Shown: one piece after another, positions 1-9,031 of the stretch
How the letters are laid out: the number at the start of each line of letters is the position of its first letter
Position numbering within the stretch: the first letter of the stretch is position 1
DNA from: Tenacibaculum ovolyticum DSM 18103
Lineage (GTDB): Bacteria > Bacteroidota > Bacteroidia > Flavobacteriales > Flavobacteriaceae
Length of the DNA stretch: 64,000 nt
Assembly: GCF_000430545.1 (NCBI RefSeq)
Contig: NZ_AUMF01000009.1
Span: 124,001 to 188,000, forward strand
Direction: 5' to 3'
Program-made: the position numbers and the translations under genes
The notes under the pieces: model-generated
What the model was told of the DNA's origin: nothing
The model's input: the letters and a program-made list of their open reading frames with translations, nothing else
The model's database searches: none

Positions 1-2
1 TT

Positions 3-377
3 TCTATTAAAAAAAATAGTTTAGAAACTTTACTTCCTATATACCCTGAACTAAAAACTTCAGCTGAATATCATTTTAAAAGGTTAAATAAAATTGTAAG
101 ATACCTACCTACAAACAACATCAATTATCAATCAAAAAAGCCTTGTAAAGCATTAGTTTTTATTAAATACAAAAAAGACAGTGATCTAGTTGTCGATAAA
201 ATATCTAATATTAAAGCCTTTGAACAGTTAGTTCCTGACTCTTGGTTGTCTCCAATGCAAGAAAATGTTGAAGTTTTCTTAAATTGGTTCTCAAGCTTAC
301 CTTGTTACCAACTTACCTATTCAGACAATTCTAAAATGATAACAACTGTTTCGAAAATCTTTAATGATGAACTATAA
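3..377 (+). CDS. C-terminal part of a probable HPr-kinase-like (PEPCK-fold) protein, 5' truncated by the window edge
   Basis: An open frame runs from the first bases of the window to TAA at 375-377, giving 124 residues without a start codon. The end of the chain reads like the C-terminus of serine-kinase/HPr-kinase-like proteins: a conserved hydrophobic strand (KALVFIKY) followed by a short helical part and a final 'LPCYQLTY' strand. Such proteins are commonly encoded directly before nucleotidyltransferase-family genes in capsule or peptide clusters, which fits the next gene. Its last 14 bases overlap the start of that gene, so the two are probably translationally coupled. The kinase motifs lie outside the window, so the family assignment is inference from the tail and the neighbour. 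Confidence 0.45.
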   Translation, partial: SIKKNSLETLLPIYPELKTSAEYHFKRLNKIVRYLPTNNINYQSKKPCKALVFIKYKKDSDLVVDKISNIKAFEQLVPDSWLSPMQENVEVFLNWFSSLPCYQLTYSDNSKMITTVSKIFNDEL

Positions 378-1440
378 AGAAACTTTATTTTTTGTTGGGA
401 AATGTTTAACAATTACTCATGAAAAACACAATCGTGACTTAGTTGAACAAGAATTAAAATCTAATACTGTAAACTGGGATAATGTTGTTAAATTAAGCAC
501 TAGTCATTATGTTTTCCCTACACTATACTGCAATTTAAAACGAGCAAATTTTCTAGACTACTTACCCGAAGATTTGGTTACTTACATGCAACATATTACC
601 GATTTAAATCGCGAAAGGAATGAGCAGATTATTAAAGAAGCAAAAGAGATAAATGAACTATTACTTTCTTATAATATAATCCCTATTTTTTTAAAAGGTA
701 CAGGTAATTTACTCGAAGGTTTATATGAAGATGTAGCTGAAAGAATGGTTGGTGACATTGATCTTTTATTTGAACAAAAAAACTGTACAAGTGCTTTTAG
801 AATACTTCAAGAAAATGGTTATACACATAAAGTCTCAGAGCTATTTAACGATCATAGGCATTTACCTAGAATAACACATGCCAAAAAAATAGCAGCTATT
901 GAAATTCATAAACAAATGTTACGGATAGAAAAGTCTTCCTTTTTTAATCATAGCTCTATTAAAAACAAATTACAGACTATTAATAACACTACTTTTTTAT
1001 CTTTCTCTGATCAAATTAAACTAACAGTCTATTCCAAACTCATTAATGATGATGCATATTTAACTAAAAAAATAAACCTTAGAGCTGCTTACGATGTTTT
1101 TTTACTTGATAAAAAACTTGAAACAAATTCCATTATTCAAGATACCAAACTATTTAAAGAATTAAATGCTGGTTTAGAGCTATACAATACAATACTTCCT
1201 AGTTTTAAAAATATTGAATTCAAATCAACCAAGTCTAGTAAGAAATACTTAAAAAAATATTTAAAAAACTTAAACAATAGTTTTTATAAAAATATAAAAG
1301 CTACTTTTCTAAAGTATTACATTTTCTATAAAGACAGAATTGTAATAATATTTAAAGCTTTTTATAAAAAATCTTATTTATTATTTGTTTGGTCTAAAAT
1401 AACTGATTACAATTGGTACAAAAGAAAAATGGGGGGTTAA
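364..1440 (+). CDS. nucleotidyltransferase family protein (PF14907-like)
   Basis: This 358-aa cytoplasmic protein resembles the uncharacterised nucleotidyltransferase family (NTP_transf_5). A KGTG turn at about residues 111-114 is followed by the GDID motif at about 130-133, which supplies the two metal-binding aspartates typical of polymerase-beta-like transferases. The C-terminal 80 residues are very rich in Lys, Tyr and Phe and have no recognised domain. ATG is doubled at the start and overlaps the preceding kinase-like gene by 14 bases. The 3' end overlaps the convergent mpl gene by 4 bases. The substrate is unknown. In known clusters such proteins accompany HPr-kinase-like proteins in surface polysaccharide or peptide loci. 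Confidence 0.65.
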   Translation: MMNYKETLFFVGKCLTITHEKHNRDLVEQELKSNTVNWDNVVKLSTSHYVFPTLYCNLKRANFLDYLPEDLVTYMQHITDLNRERNEQIIKEAKEINELLLSYNIIPIFLKGTGNLLEGLYEDVAERMVGDIDLLFEQKNCTSAFRILQENGYTHKVSELFNDHRHLPRITHAKKIAAIEIHKQMLRIEKSSFFNHSSIKNKLQTINNTTFLSFSDQIKLTVYSKLINDDAYLTKKINLRAAYDVFLLDKKLETNSIIQDTKLFKELNAGLELYNTILPSFKNIEFKSTKSSKKYLKKYLKNLNNSFYKNIKATFLKYYIFYKDRIVIIFKAFYKKSYLLFVWSKITDYNWYKRKMGG

Positions 1441-2789
1441 ACTAAGTTTTTAACCTCATTAAAATCTAAACCTCCATAATTTCCAGAGCTCATTAATAAC
1501 AAAGCAGTACTATCTAAATTCTGATTAAATAAAAACTCTTTAAATGCTATTGGGTTTGTATAAATAATTAAATTATCACGTTCAAAAGCACTTGCTATCT
1601 GTGCTTCAGTGACTTCTTCTAACTGTTTTATTTTCACTGCATGCGGTGAATAAAATACTACTGCCTTATCAGCTTTATCTAAGGCTCCTTTATATTCAGC
1701 TAAGAACTCAGCATTTAAACTACTATATGTATGTAACTCTAAACAAGCTAAAACAGTTCTCTTATCGTATTGTTTTTTAACAGCAGTTGTTGTTGCTTCA
1801 ACTTTACTAGGACTATGAGCAAAATCTTTAAAAATCACAGTAGATTCATTTTCTGCAATTTTCTCTAAACGCTTACTTGCTCCCTTAAAACTAGCAATAG
1901 CTTCATAAAATTCATCTTCATCAATACCCATATGCTGACAAATCCACTTAGCACCTGCTAAATTCTGTAAGTTATGGTCTCCAAAAATTTCTAGAGGTAA
2001 ATCACCTTCAGGAGTATCAAGATAAGTAATTCCGTTTTCAATAAAATAATTAGGTGTTTTATATGGATATTTTTTTATTGGATGGCTTGAATTTTCAACA
2101 ACATCTTTTAAAACTAAATCCTCCTCATTATACACCATCATCCCTCCATTGGTAAGAGAATCATTAAAAATTTTAAATTGTTCTATATAATTTTCAAAAG
2201 TTGGAAATACATTTATATGATCCCATGCAATTCCACTTAACAAAGCAATATTTGGTTTGTATAAATGAAATTTAGGACGCATATCAATAGGAGAACTCAA
2301 ATACTCATCACCTTCTAAAACAATAAATTCATTTTCTTCAGTTAAATGTACCATCGTATCAAAACCATCTAACTGTGCTCCTACCATATAATCAACAGCT
2401 ACATCATGATAATTCAATACATGTAAAATCATAGATGTTATAGTCGTTTTTCCATGAGAACCACCGATAACTACACGCGTTTTGTTTTTAGATTGTTCAA
2501 ATAAAAACTCAGGATAAGAATATATTTTAATTCCTAACTCTTGTGCCTTCAGTAATTCTGAGTTATCTTTTTTCGCATGCATTCCTAAAATTACAGCATC
2601 TAAATCATTGGTAATCTTTTCTGGAAACCATCCAAATTCTTCAGGTAACAACCCTCGTTTTTCTAATCTAGATTTAGATGGATCATGAATAGTATCATCA
2701 CTTCCTGTTACTTGATATCCTTTTTCATGTAAAGCAATTGCTAAATTATGCATTGCACTTCCTCCGATTGCTATAAAATGTACTGTCAT
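1437..2789 (-). CDS. mpl: UDP-N-acetylmuramate:L-alanyl-gamma-D-glutamyl-meso-diaminopimelate ligase
   Basis: This 450-aa Mur-ligase-family enzyme is expected to attach recycled murein tripeptide to UDP-MurNAc in the cytoplasm. The N-terminus has the Rossmann motif HFIAIGGSAMHNLA (residues 4-17). The ATP-binding loop GGSHGKTT is at about 109-116. The central part carries the 'LEGDEY' and 'WDHINVFPT' signatures, and the C-terminal ligase domain begins near 'FKDFAHSPSKV'. The length fits Mpl, and the extended SAMHNLA/TGSDD start matches Mpl better than MurC. The gene stands alone, convergent with the upstream nucleotidyltransferase gene and divergent from the T9SS gene at 2944. Confidence 0.85.
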   Translation of the reverse strand: MTVHFIAIGGSAMHNLAIALHEKGYQVTGSDDTIHDPSKSRLEKRGLLPEEFGWFPEKITNDLDAVILGMHAKKDNSELLKAQELGIKIYSYPEFLFEQSKNKTRVVIGGSHGKTTITSMILHVLNYHDVAVDYMVGAQLDGFDTMVHLTEENEFIVLEGDEYLSSPIDMRPKFHLYKPNIALLSGIAWDHINVFPTFENYIEQFKIFNDSLTNGGMMVYNEEDLVLKDVVENSSHPIKKYPYKTPNYFIENGITYLDTPEGDLPLEIFGDHNLQNLAGAKWICQHMGIDEDEFYEAIASFKGASKRLEKIAENESTVIFKDFAHSPSKVEATTTAVKKQYDKRTVLACLELHTYSSLNAEFLAEYKGALDKADKAVVFYSPHAVKIKQLEEVTEAQIASAFERDNLIIYTNPIAFKEFLFNQNLDSTALLLMSSGNYGGLDFNEVKNLV

Positions 2790-2943
2790 TTTAATCTCCT
2801 AAATTTTATGTAAAGATAACGAAGTAAAAGAGCTTAAGAAAAAGAGAAATGATCGTTTTTAAAAATTAATGCTTTTTTTTTCTTAAACCGCTGATTTTTA
2901 TGTTGCTTTGTATTTTCTAAAACTGTTATAAATAATTACTACT

Positions 2944-5823
2944 ATGCAAAAAAAAATACTTTTTTCTTTGCTCTTATTTTCATTATCGTTATTTAATATT
3001 TTCTCTCAATGTGCAGGAGCAGATAATACGGTAACTATTTGTAATAAAGAGTCTGACACCAATTATCAATCGTACAATCTTTTTAACCAATTACAAGGAA
3101 CACCTCAAGCAGGTGGTCATTGGTTTGCTAATAGTCCTATCAATCAAAACGCGATAAATAATAATACTGGTATTGTTAATTTATGGGCAATAAATAGATT
3201 TGGCGAACATACATTCACCTATACAAACCCAAATTGTAACGAAAGTTCAGAGATTACCATCTTTTTAGGAGGATACCCTGGTGAAGACAATATAAATGGA
3301 GGTGCAAATGCTTGTAGCAATGATACAACTGTTAATTTATTTACTTTTTTAGACAATAACTTAACAAATTTAAGTGCTGATATTAATGGCGAATGGAAAG
3401 AAGCCACGGGCACGCCTACTGGTTTTTTAACCGATAATATTTTTAATGCAGAACTTGCAGGAGCAGGTACTTACGCTTTAAATTACATTGTTAGTAATGT
3501 AAATTCCTGTGCTTCAAGAACTGCAACAATAATATTAGAAGTTCATCGTAGTCCAAATGCAGGTATAGCCATGAATCTTGAAATTTGTGACACCGATAAT
3601 TTAAGCCTATATGATAACGTTAACTTGTTTGATTATGTTATAGGTCAAGATTCTAATGGTGTTTGGACTGACGTAAATAATACAGGTCAGATTGAAAATG
3701 CATTAGATGCAACAATCAATATTGAAGAAATTTATCAACTTTTTGGTTCTGGAAAGTACGATTTCACATACACTGTATATCCGCTTGGTGTCTGCGACGA
3801 ACAATCTGTTACCGTTTCAATTATATTACCAAAAATAGCTGCTGCTTTTTCAGTTACAAATCAATGTAAAGAAGATTCATTACTAATAGAAATTTTACAT
3901 GAAGCTACTTTAGGTTCTTCAATGACGTATGATTTAGTATATGAAATTGTAAATACAACAACTAATGGCATTGTTTATACCGGACTCCTAAACGACATTA
4001 GTTTAACCGATGATGACGGTAATATAAGTTTAGAAAAAATAACACTTCCTAGTAGTACCTTAACACCTGGTAGTTATATTATAAGAACTAACTCAATTAA
4101 TAATATAAATGGTATTATTTGTAATTCTTTTACGGTATTAGAAAAAAGTTTTATCATTTATGAAGCTAAGGCCAAAATAGAAGATACTTGTTATAATGAA
4201 GATGATTTAAACTTAACCATTTATGATTTTTATGATGATAATGGAAGTTTGTTTACAGGTACAAAAACAGTAGATTATACAATAAAAGGTAGTACTAATG
4301 ACTTAAATATAACTGCATATGACCTTACTTTTTTAAATGGTGAAGCAATAATACCTGTTAATTTTTCAAGCTTTCTTACTAATGAAAATGATTTTAACTT
4401 TACAATTTCATCAACAAACCAAAGCGGTTTAGACTGTATAAATTATGATTTTTCTATTAATAGAGTACCAGAAGACATTCAACTAGACCTTATTATAGAT
4501 AATGTATGTAACGCCTCTGACATAAAAGTTGCTATAAACGCCCCAACTTTGGCAGATGGAGAATATACTATAAATTATGAAGTTTTAGAAATAGGTACAG
4601 GTAATATATTAACAGAAAATACCATTGTTTTTTCAGCTGGTGGTGGTAGCGCAAATTACAATATTGATATAACTAATCTAGAAACGGGTACTTATAATGT
4701 TGTATTAAAAAGTACTCAAAACGATACAACTCCATGTAGAACAGTATTTGATTTTGAAATACGAGAAAGTTTTTCTATAAATGGTATTCCCGACGCACCA
4801 ATACTTAACGCAAATCAATCATTCTGTTTATCAGACTATCACCCTAACTCCCCTACACTTGCTAACATCGCTATTACTAGCGGAGAAAATTTAACTTGGT
4901 ATGCTGATAATACATCTACTGTCCCTTTAAGTTCTTCAACAATTCTTGTGAATGGTGAAGACTATTATGTAAGTTCTAAAGATACAAATAATAGTTGTGA
5001 GAGTTCTGACCGTACAGCTGTAACAGTAACTATTTTAACACCAGAGATTGTAACATCTACAAATACTACTCCTTTATTTTGTGGTATCGAAAAAGCTACT
5101 ATTGCTAATTTAGATGCAGAAGTAAATTCAGGAGAACTTTTATGGTACGATAGCCCTACTAACGGAAACTTATTAACTACAGATACCATACTAACTAATG
5201 GTGTAACTTATTATGCTACAGAAAGCATTACTGGTTGTGAAAGTGTTTCTAGATTACCATTTACAATTACTGTAATTGCCCCTCCCATACCAGTAGTAGA
5301 AGGAACAACACTTTTATGCGGATTAGAGAAACTAACATTACTTGATTTTGAAATGTCTTTAACCAATACCGCTAATTATAATTTTATTTGGTATGATGCT
5401 TTATTAGGAGGTCTAGAACTTGATAACTCAGAATTACTTGAAGAAAACACCGTTTATTATGTTGCTAATATTCATCCAGACTCTGGTTGTGAAAGTGAGC
5501 GAACTCCAATATCAGTAAGCCTTAACAACTGTAATCCTGAAGACTATGACTTTTTTATTCCTGATGGATTTTCACCTAACGGAGATAGTGTTAACGATTT
5601 TTATTACATCCCTAACATCAACTATTTTTACCCAGATTATCAATTAGAAATATTTAACAGATACGGACAATCTCTTTTCAAAGGAGATATTGACACTCCT
5701 AAATGGGATGGAAAAAACACTTCATCTAAAAACAATACCACAAGTGGTGTTTATTTTTACATTTTAAAATATAACAAAGACAATATTAAACCTAAACAAG
5801 GTAGAATTTACTTAAGTAAATAA
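2944..5823 (+). CDS. T9SS type B sorting-domain protein (gliding-motility-associated C-terminal domain), large surface adhesin-like
   Basis: This 959-aa secreted protein starts with a signal peptide (MQKKILFSLLLFSLSLFNIF, then SQC). The middle consists of repeated beta-sandwich-like segments with conserved Cys residues and Ig-like 'LWYDSPTNG'/'LTWYADN' motifs (about residues 630-850), each followed by 'TYYAT'-type strands. The last ~90 residues match the type B T9SS sorting domain: 'DGFSPNGDSVND', then 'IFNRYGQSLF', 'WDGKN' and a terminal 'GRIYLSK'. It is therefore exported through T9SS and anchored at or released from the cell surface. The downstream PorP/SprF and OmpA genes follow at 4 and ~10 bases, the usual trio in which the SprF-like protein assists export of the adhesin. 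The ligand is not evident. Confidence 0.85.
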   Translation: MQKKILFSLLLFSLSLFNIFSQCAGADNTVTICNKESDTNYQSYNLFNQLQGTPQAGGHWFANSPINQNAINNNTGIVNLWAINRFGEHTFTYTNPNCNESSEITIFLGGYPGEDNINGGANACSNDTTVNLFTFLDNNLTNLSADINGEWKEATGTPTGFLTDNIFNAELAGAGTYALNYIVSNVNSCASRTATIILEVHRSPNAGIAMNLEICDTDNLSLYDNVNLFDYVIGQDSNGVWTDVNNTGQIENALDATINIEEIYQLFGSGKYDFTYTVYPLGVCDEQSVTVSIILPKIAAAFSVTNQCKEDSLLIEILHEATLGSSMTYDLVYEIVNTTTNGIVYTGLLNDISLTDDDGNISLEKITLPSSTLTPGSYIIRTNSINNINGIICNSFTVLEKSFIIYEAKAKIEDTCYNEDDLNLTIYDFYDDNGSLFTGTKTVDYTIKGSTNDLNITAYDLTFLNGEAIIPVNFSSFLTNENDFNFTISSTNQSGLDCINYDFSINRVPEDIQLDLIIDNVCNASDIKVAINAPTLADGEYTINYEVLEIGTGNILTENTIVFSAGGGSANYNIDITNLETGTYNVVLKSTQNDTTPCRTVFDFEIRESFSINGIPDAPILNANQSFCLSDYHPNSPTLANIAITSGENLTWYADNTSTVPLSSSTILVNGEDYYVSSKDTNNSCESSDRTAVTVTILTPEIVTSTNTTPLFCGIEKATIANLDAEVNSGELLWYDSPTNGNLLTTDTILTNGVTYYATESITGCESVSRLPFTITVIAPPIPVVEGTTLLCGLEKLTLLDFEMSLTNTANYNFIWYDALLGGLELDNSELLEENTVYYVANIHPDSGCESERTPISVSLNNCNPEDYDFFIPDGFSPNGDSVNDFYYIPNINYFYPDYQLEIFNRYGQSLFKGDIDTPKWDGKNTSSKNNTTSGVYFYILKYNKDNIKPKQGRIYLSK

Positions 5824-5827
5824 GACT

Positions 5828-6781
5828 ATGAAAAAGATACTTTTAGTAATTATATATATAAATACTGTCGCTGGTGTTTTCTCACAGCAAGACCCACAGT
5901 ATACACAGTACATGTACAATCAAAATGTTATAAACCCTGCTTACGTAACTAATGAATTAGGGGTACTAAATTTTGGATTCATGCACCGAACGCAATGGGC
6001 AAGTGCCGTAGGATCTCCTAAAACATATACTTTTTTTGCACACGCTCCAATAACTGATAAATTTGAAGTAGGTTTATCTCTTATTTCCGATAATATTGGT
6101 GACAATGCTTTAAAAGAAAATAATGTGTATGCCGATTTTGCCTACACATTACAGTTAAGTGAAAATCACAGATTATCTTTAGGTTTAAAAGCAGGTTTCA
6201 GTAGTTTTAAAACAGATTTCGCTAACTTTAGATTTCCAGATGATGACACCATTAGTGGTGTTTTAACGAACGATTTAGCATTTGACAATCAAAACAAAAT
6301 AACTCCGAACTTTGGTTTTGGTGCTTTTTACTTTACTGATAAATATTACCTTGGAGTTTCTGTACCTAACCTTTTAAATTCAAAACATTTTACCGAAAAA
6401 AACGGTTTAAAAAGTATTGGTGGAGAAGAAATACATTTATTTGCGAATGCAGGATATGTTTTTACACTAAGCGATCTTATTAAATTAAAACCTTCTTTTT
6501 TATTAAAAGCCATTAAAGGATCTCCTATTGTTCTAGACACTTCTATCAACGTATTATTTAATGATCGTTTTGAAGGAGGTTTATCCTATAGAATAAACGA
6601 TTCTTTTAGTGCGATGTTTAACGTAAAAGCTACTAATAATTTAAGAATTGGGTATGCATACGATTACACAACAACAAACCTTAGTAATTTTAATTCAGGA
6701 ACACACGAAGTATTTGTCCTTTTTGATTTTGACACCTTAGGTCTTAAAAAAGGATATGATAAATCTCCTCGATTCTTCTAA
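5828..6781 (+). CDS. PorP/SprF family type IX secretion membrane protein
   Basis: This 317-aa outer-membrane beta-barrel protein has a signal peptide ending near 'TVAGVFSQQ'. It has the family signature 'QQDPQYTQYMYN' followed by 'NPAY' and 'GFMHRTQW', and alternating amphipathic strands to the end. PorP/SprF proteins are needed for export or surface localisation of partner type B CTD proteins. The partner is very probably the product of the gene 4 bases upstream. The 3' end lies about 10 bases before the true start of the OmpA gene, so the three genes form one operon. It is a paralogue-type SprF, not evidence for a complete gliding locus here. Confidence 0.9.
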   Translation: MKKILLVIIYINTVAGVFSQQDPQYTQYMYNQNVINPAYVTNELGVLNFGFMHRTQWASAVGSPKTYTFFAHAPITDKFEVGLSLISDNIGDNALKENNVYADFAYTLQLSENHRLSLGLKAGFSSFKTDFANFRFPDDDTISGVLTNDLAFDNQNKITPNFGFGAFYFTDKYYLGVSVPNLLNSKHFTEKNGLKSIGGEEIHLFANAGYVFTLSDLIKLKPSFLLKAIKGSPIVLDTSINVLFNDRFEGGLSYRINDSFSAMFNVKATNNLRIGYAYDYTTTNLSNFNSGTHEVFVLFDFDTLGLKKGYDKSPRFF

Positions 6782-6791
6782 AAAAAGCTAT

Positions 6792-8843
6792 ATGAAAAAA
6801 ACAATTACAGTCTTATTTACATTCTTCATTGTTATTTGTAGCAATGCCCAAGAAGATAGGGACTTTAAAAGAGCAAAAAAATACTTTGATAGAGCTTTTT
6901 ATAGTCACGCTATTCCTTTATTCGAAAAAGCTATAAAAAAAGATAAGAATTTTAAAACAATAAAAAACTTAGCAGATTCATATTATTTTATAAACGATAT
7001 GAATAAAGCAGCTACAAATTATAAGCTACTTTTTAAATATTATAAAAAATTAGTAGACGAACCTTATTATTTCAGATATGCCAATACTTTAAAAGCAACA
7101 GGTGATTATAAAGAAGCTGATAACTTATTACGATCATATTACAAAAAGAACGACGCTAAGAAACTTCAAAAATTAGAAGCGGAAATAGAATATCTTGAAA
7201 ACATAAAAGCAATAGGTAATCGATATACTATTAAAAACTTAGCTATTAATACACCAAATTCAGAATTTGGAGCAATACAAAAAGGAAACAGTATTATCTT
7301 TTCTGCAGCTAAAAAAGATAATGAAGGCACCTCTAAAACATATGGTTGGACAGGAAATGGTTATTTAGACATTTATAAAGTCTCATTAAATAACGAAACA
7401 GAACCATTTTCAACTTCAATAAACACAAAACTTCACGAATCTAACATCATTTTTACGAAGAATGCTAAAACAGCTTATTTTACTAGAAATAATCTAGTAA
7501 AAGGAAAACGTAAAAAGGATAATAAAAAAATTACTCATTTACAGATTTACAGAGCACAATTAATTAATGGTGAATGGAAAAACATAACCTCACTACCATT
7601 TAACAGTGATGAATACTCATCAGAACATCCCGCTTTAAGTGATGATGAAAAAACATTGTATTTTTCTTCAGATATGCCTAACGGATATGGCTCTTTTGAT
7701 ATTTACGCTGTTGCTATAAATAATAATGGTACTTACGGAAATCCAAAAAACTTAGGAGCAACTATAAACACCCCTAAAAAAGAGCAATTTCCGTTTATTA
7801 GTAAAGATAATAAATTATACTTTTCGTCTAACGGTCATCCAGGTTTTGGATCTTTAGATGTTTTTGTTAGTACAATTTCTAATAACAAATACAGCCAGCC
7901 AGATAATGTTGGTTTACCAATAAACTCTGGTTACGATGATTTTTCATTTAATATAAATAACAAAACAAAAGAAGGCTTTTTTGCTTCTAACAGGCCAGAA
8001 GGAAAAGGAAACGATGATATTTATAAAATTGTAGAAGAAAAAGCTTTAATTATTGAAGATTGTAAACAATCTATTTCAGGTGTAATTACTGATATTGATA
8101 CCAAGGAAACTTTAGGAAATACTCTAATTTTAATCGGCACAGATAATAATGATTTTAAAAAAACATATACAAATGCTAATGGGGCTTTTAGTTTTAGGGC
8201 AATTTGTGAAGCTTCCTATATCGTTATAGCCTCTAAAGAAGGGTATCAAGAGAAAAGAAAGACAATCCTTACAAGCAAGGAAAGAAATAAAGACAACGAT
8301 GCATCTATAGCCTTAAAATCGATTACTGAAATTGAAAAAGAAAAGAGAATTGCACTGCAATTAAAAGCTAAAAAAGCACAAGAGTTAAAAATAACAGCCA
8401 CAAATAAATTAAAACTACAAAACAAAACAAAAATTGAGCAAACCATTGCTAAAGAAAAAAGTTTAGAAAAAGATAACGGTAGAATTATTATTAAAACTGA
8501 TGAAATAAACTTTGATTACAAACTTTGGTATTTACGTAAGGATACTAAAAGAGCAATTAACTATGTGATTAAATTAATGAAAAAGTACCCCAAAATGGTT
8601 GTCGAAATAGGTACACATTCAGATATTCGAGGAAATAATCGTTACAATTTAGAATTATCACAAAAAAGAGCAACCTCAGCAAGAATGTATTTTATAAAAA
8701 ACGGAATTAAACCCGAACGTGTTATAGCTATTGGTTATGGAGAAACGCAACCTCTTATAAAATGTAAAACTGAAGATGCTTGTACAGAAGAACAACATGA
8801 AACAAATAGGCGATGTGAATTCGTTGTAAAACAAATATATTAA
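6792..8843 (+). CDS. OmpA family protein with N-terminal TPRs, PD40-type beta-propeller and peptidoglycan-binding domain
   Basis: The start was set at ATG 6792 (MKKTITVLF...) because it begins a clean signal peptide ending 'VICSNAQE'. An upstream in-frame ATG at 6756 would add a non-signal leader overlapping porP. The order is TPR-like helices (residues ~25-140), a WD40/PD40-like propeller with repeated 'YFSSDMPNGYGSFDIYAV' and 'LYFSSNGHPGFGSLDVFV' blades (~150-420), a carboxypeptidase-regulatory-like beta domain (~430-500), a Lys/Glu-rich linker, and an OmpA domain (~555-682) with 'IGTHSDIRGNNRYNLELS' and 'ERVIAIGYGETQPL'. It is the usual third member of adhesin-PorP-OmpA operons and probably anchors the export apparatus to peptidoglycan. 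A strong terminator follows. Confidence 0.88.
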   Translation: MKKTITVLFTFFIVICSNAQEDRDFKRAKKYFDRAFYSHAIPLFEKAIKKDKNFKTIKNLADSYYFINDMNKAATNYKLLFKYYKKLVDEPYYFRYANTLKATGDYKEADNLLRSYYKKNDAKKLQKLEAEIEYLENIKAIGNRYTIKNLAINTPNSEFGAIQKGNSIIFSAAKKDNEGTSKTYGWTGNGYLDIYKVSLNNETEPFSTSINTKLHESNIIFTKNAKTAYFTRNNLVKGKRKKDNKKITHLQIYRAQLINGEWKNITSLPFNSDEYSSEHPALSDDEKTLYFSSDMPNGYGSFDIYAVAINNNGTYGNPKNLGATINTPKKEQFPFISKDNKLYFSSNGHPGFGSLDVFVSTISNNKYSQPDNVGLPINSGYDDFSFNINNKTKEGFFASNRPEGKGNDDIYKIVEEKALIIEDCKQSISGVITDIDTKETLGNTLILIGTDNNDFKKTYTNANGAFSFRAICEASYIVIASKEGYQEKRKTILTSKERNKDNDASIALKSITEIEKEKRIALQLKAKKAQELKITATNKLKLQNKTKIEQTIAKEKSLEKDNGRIIIKTDEINFDYKLWYLRKDTKRAINYVIKLMKKYPKMVVEIGTHSDIRGNNRYNLELSQKRATSARMYFIKNGIKPERVIAIGYGETQPLIKCKTEDACTEEQHETNRRCEFVVKQIY

Positions 8844-8846
8844 ATA

Positions 8847-8878
8847 AAAAAACGAGCCAATTGGCTCGTTTTTTGTTT
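8847..8878 (+). terminator. rho-independent terminator of the T9SS adhesin-porP-ompA operon
   Basis: AAAACGAGCCAA and TTGGCTCGTTTT form a perfect self-complementary stem directly after the ompA stop codon, followed by a run of T. Nearly the same GAGCCAATTGGCTC core recurs in the terminator at 18287-18311. Confidence 0.85.
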
Positions 8879-9031
8879 TGTAAACAATCTAAATTTTACA
8901 ATAATTATTAATTATCTTTATAGCTAAACTCAGTCAACACACAATTTTACCTCATAAAATAGGTTGTTAACTAATTATCGATTGTTTTTAATTTTAATTT
9001 ACGCGTGCTTTAGGGCATCAAAACATAAGTT

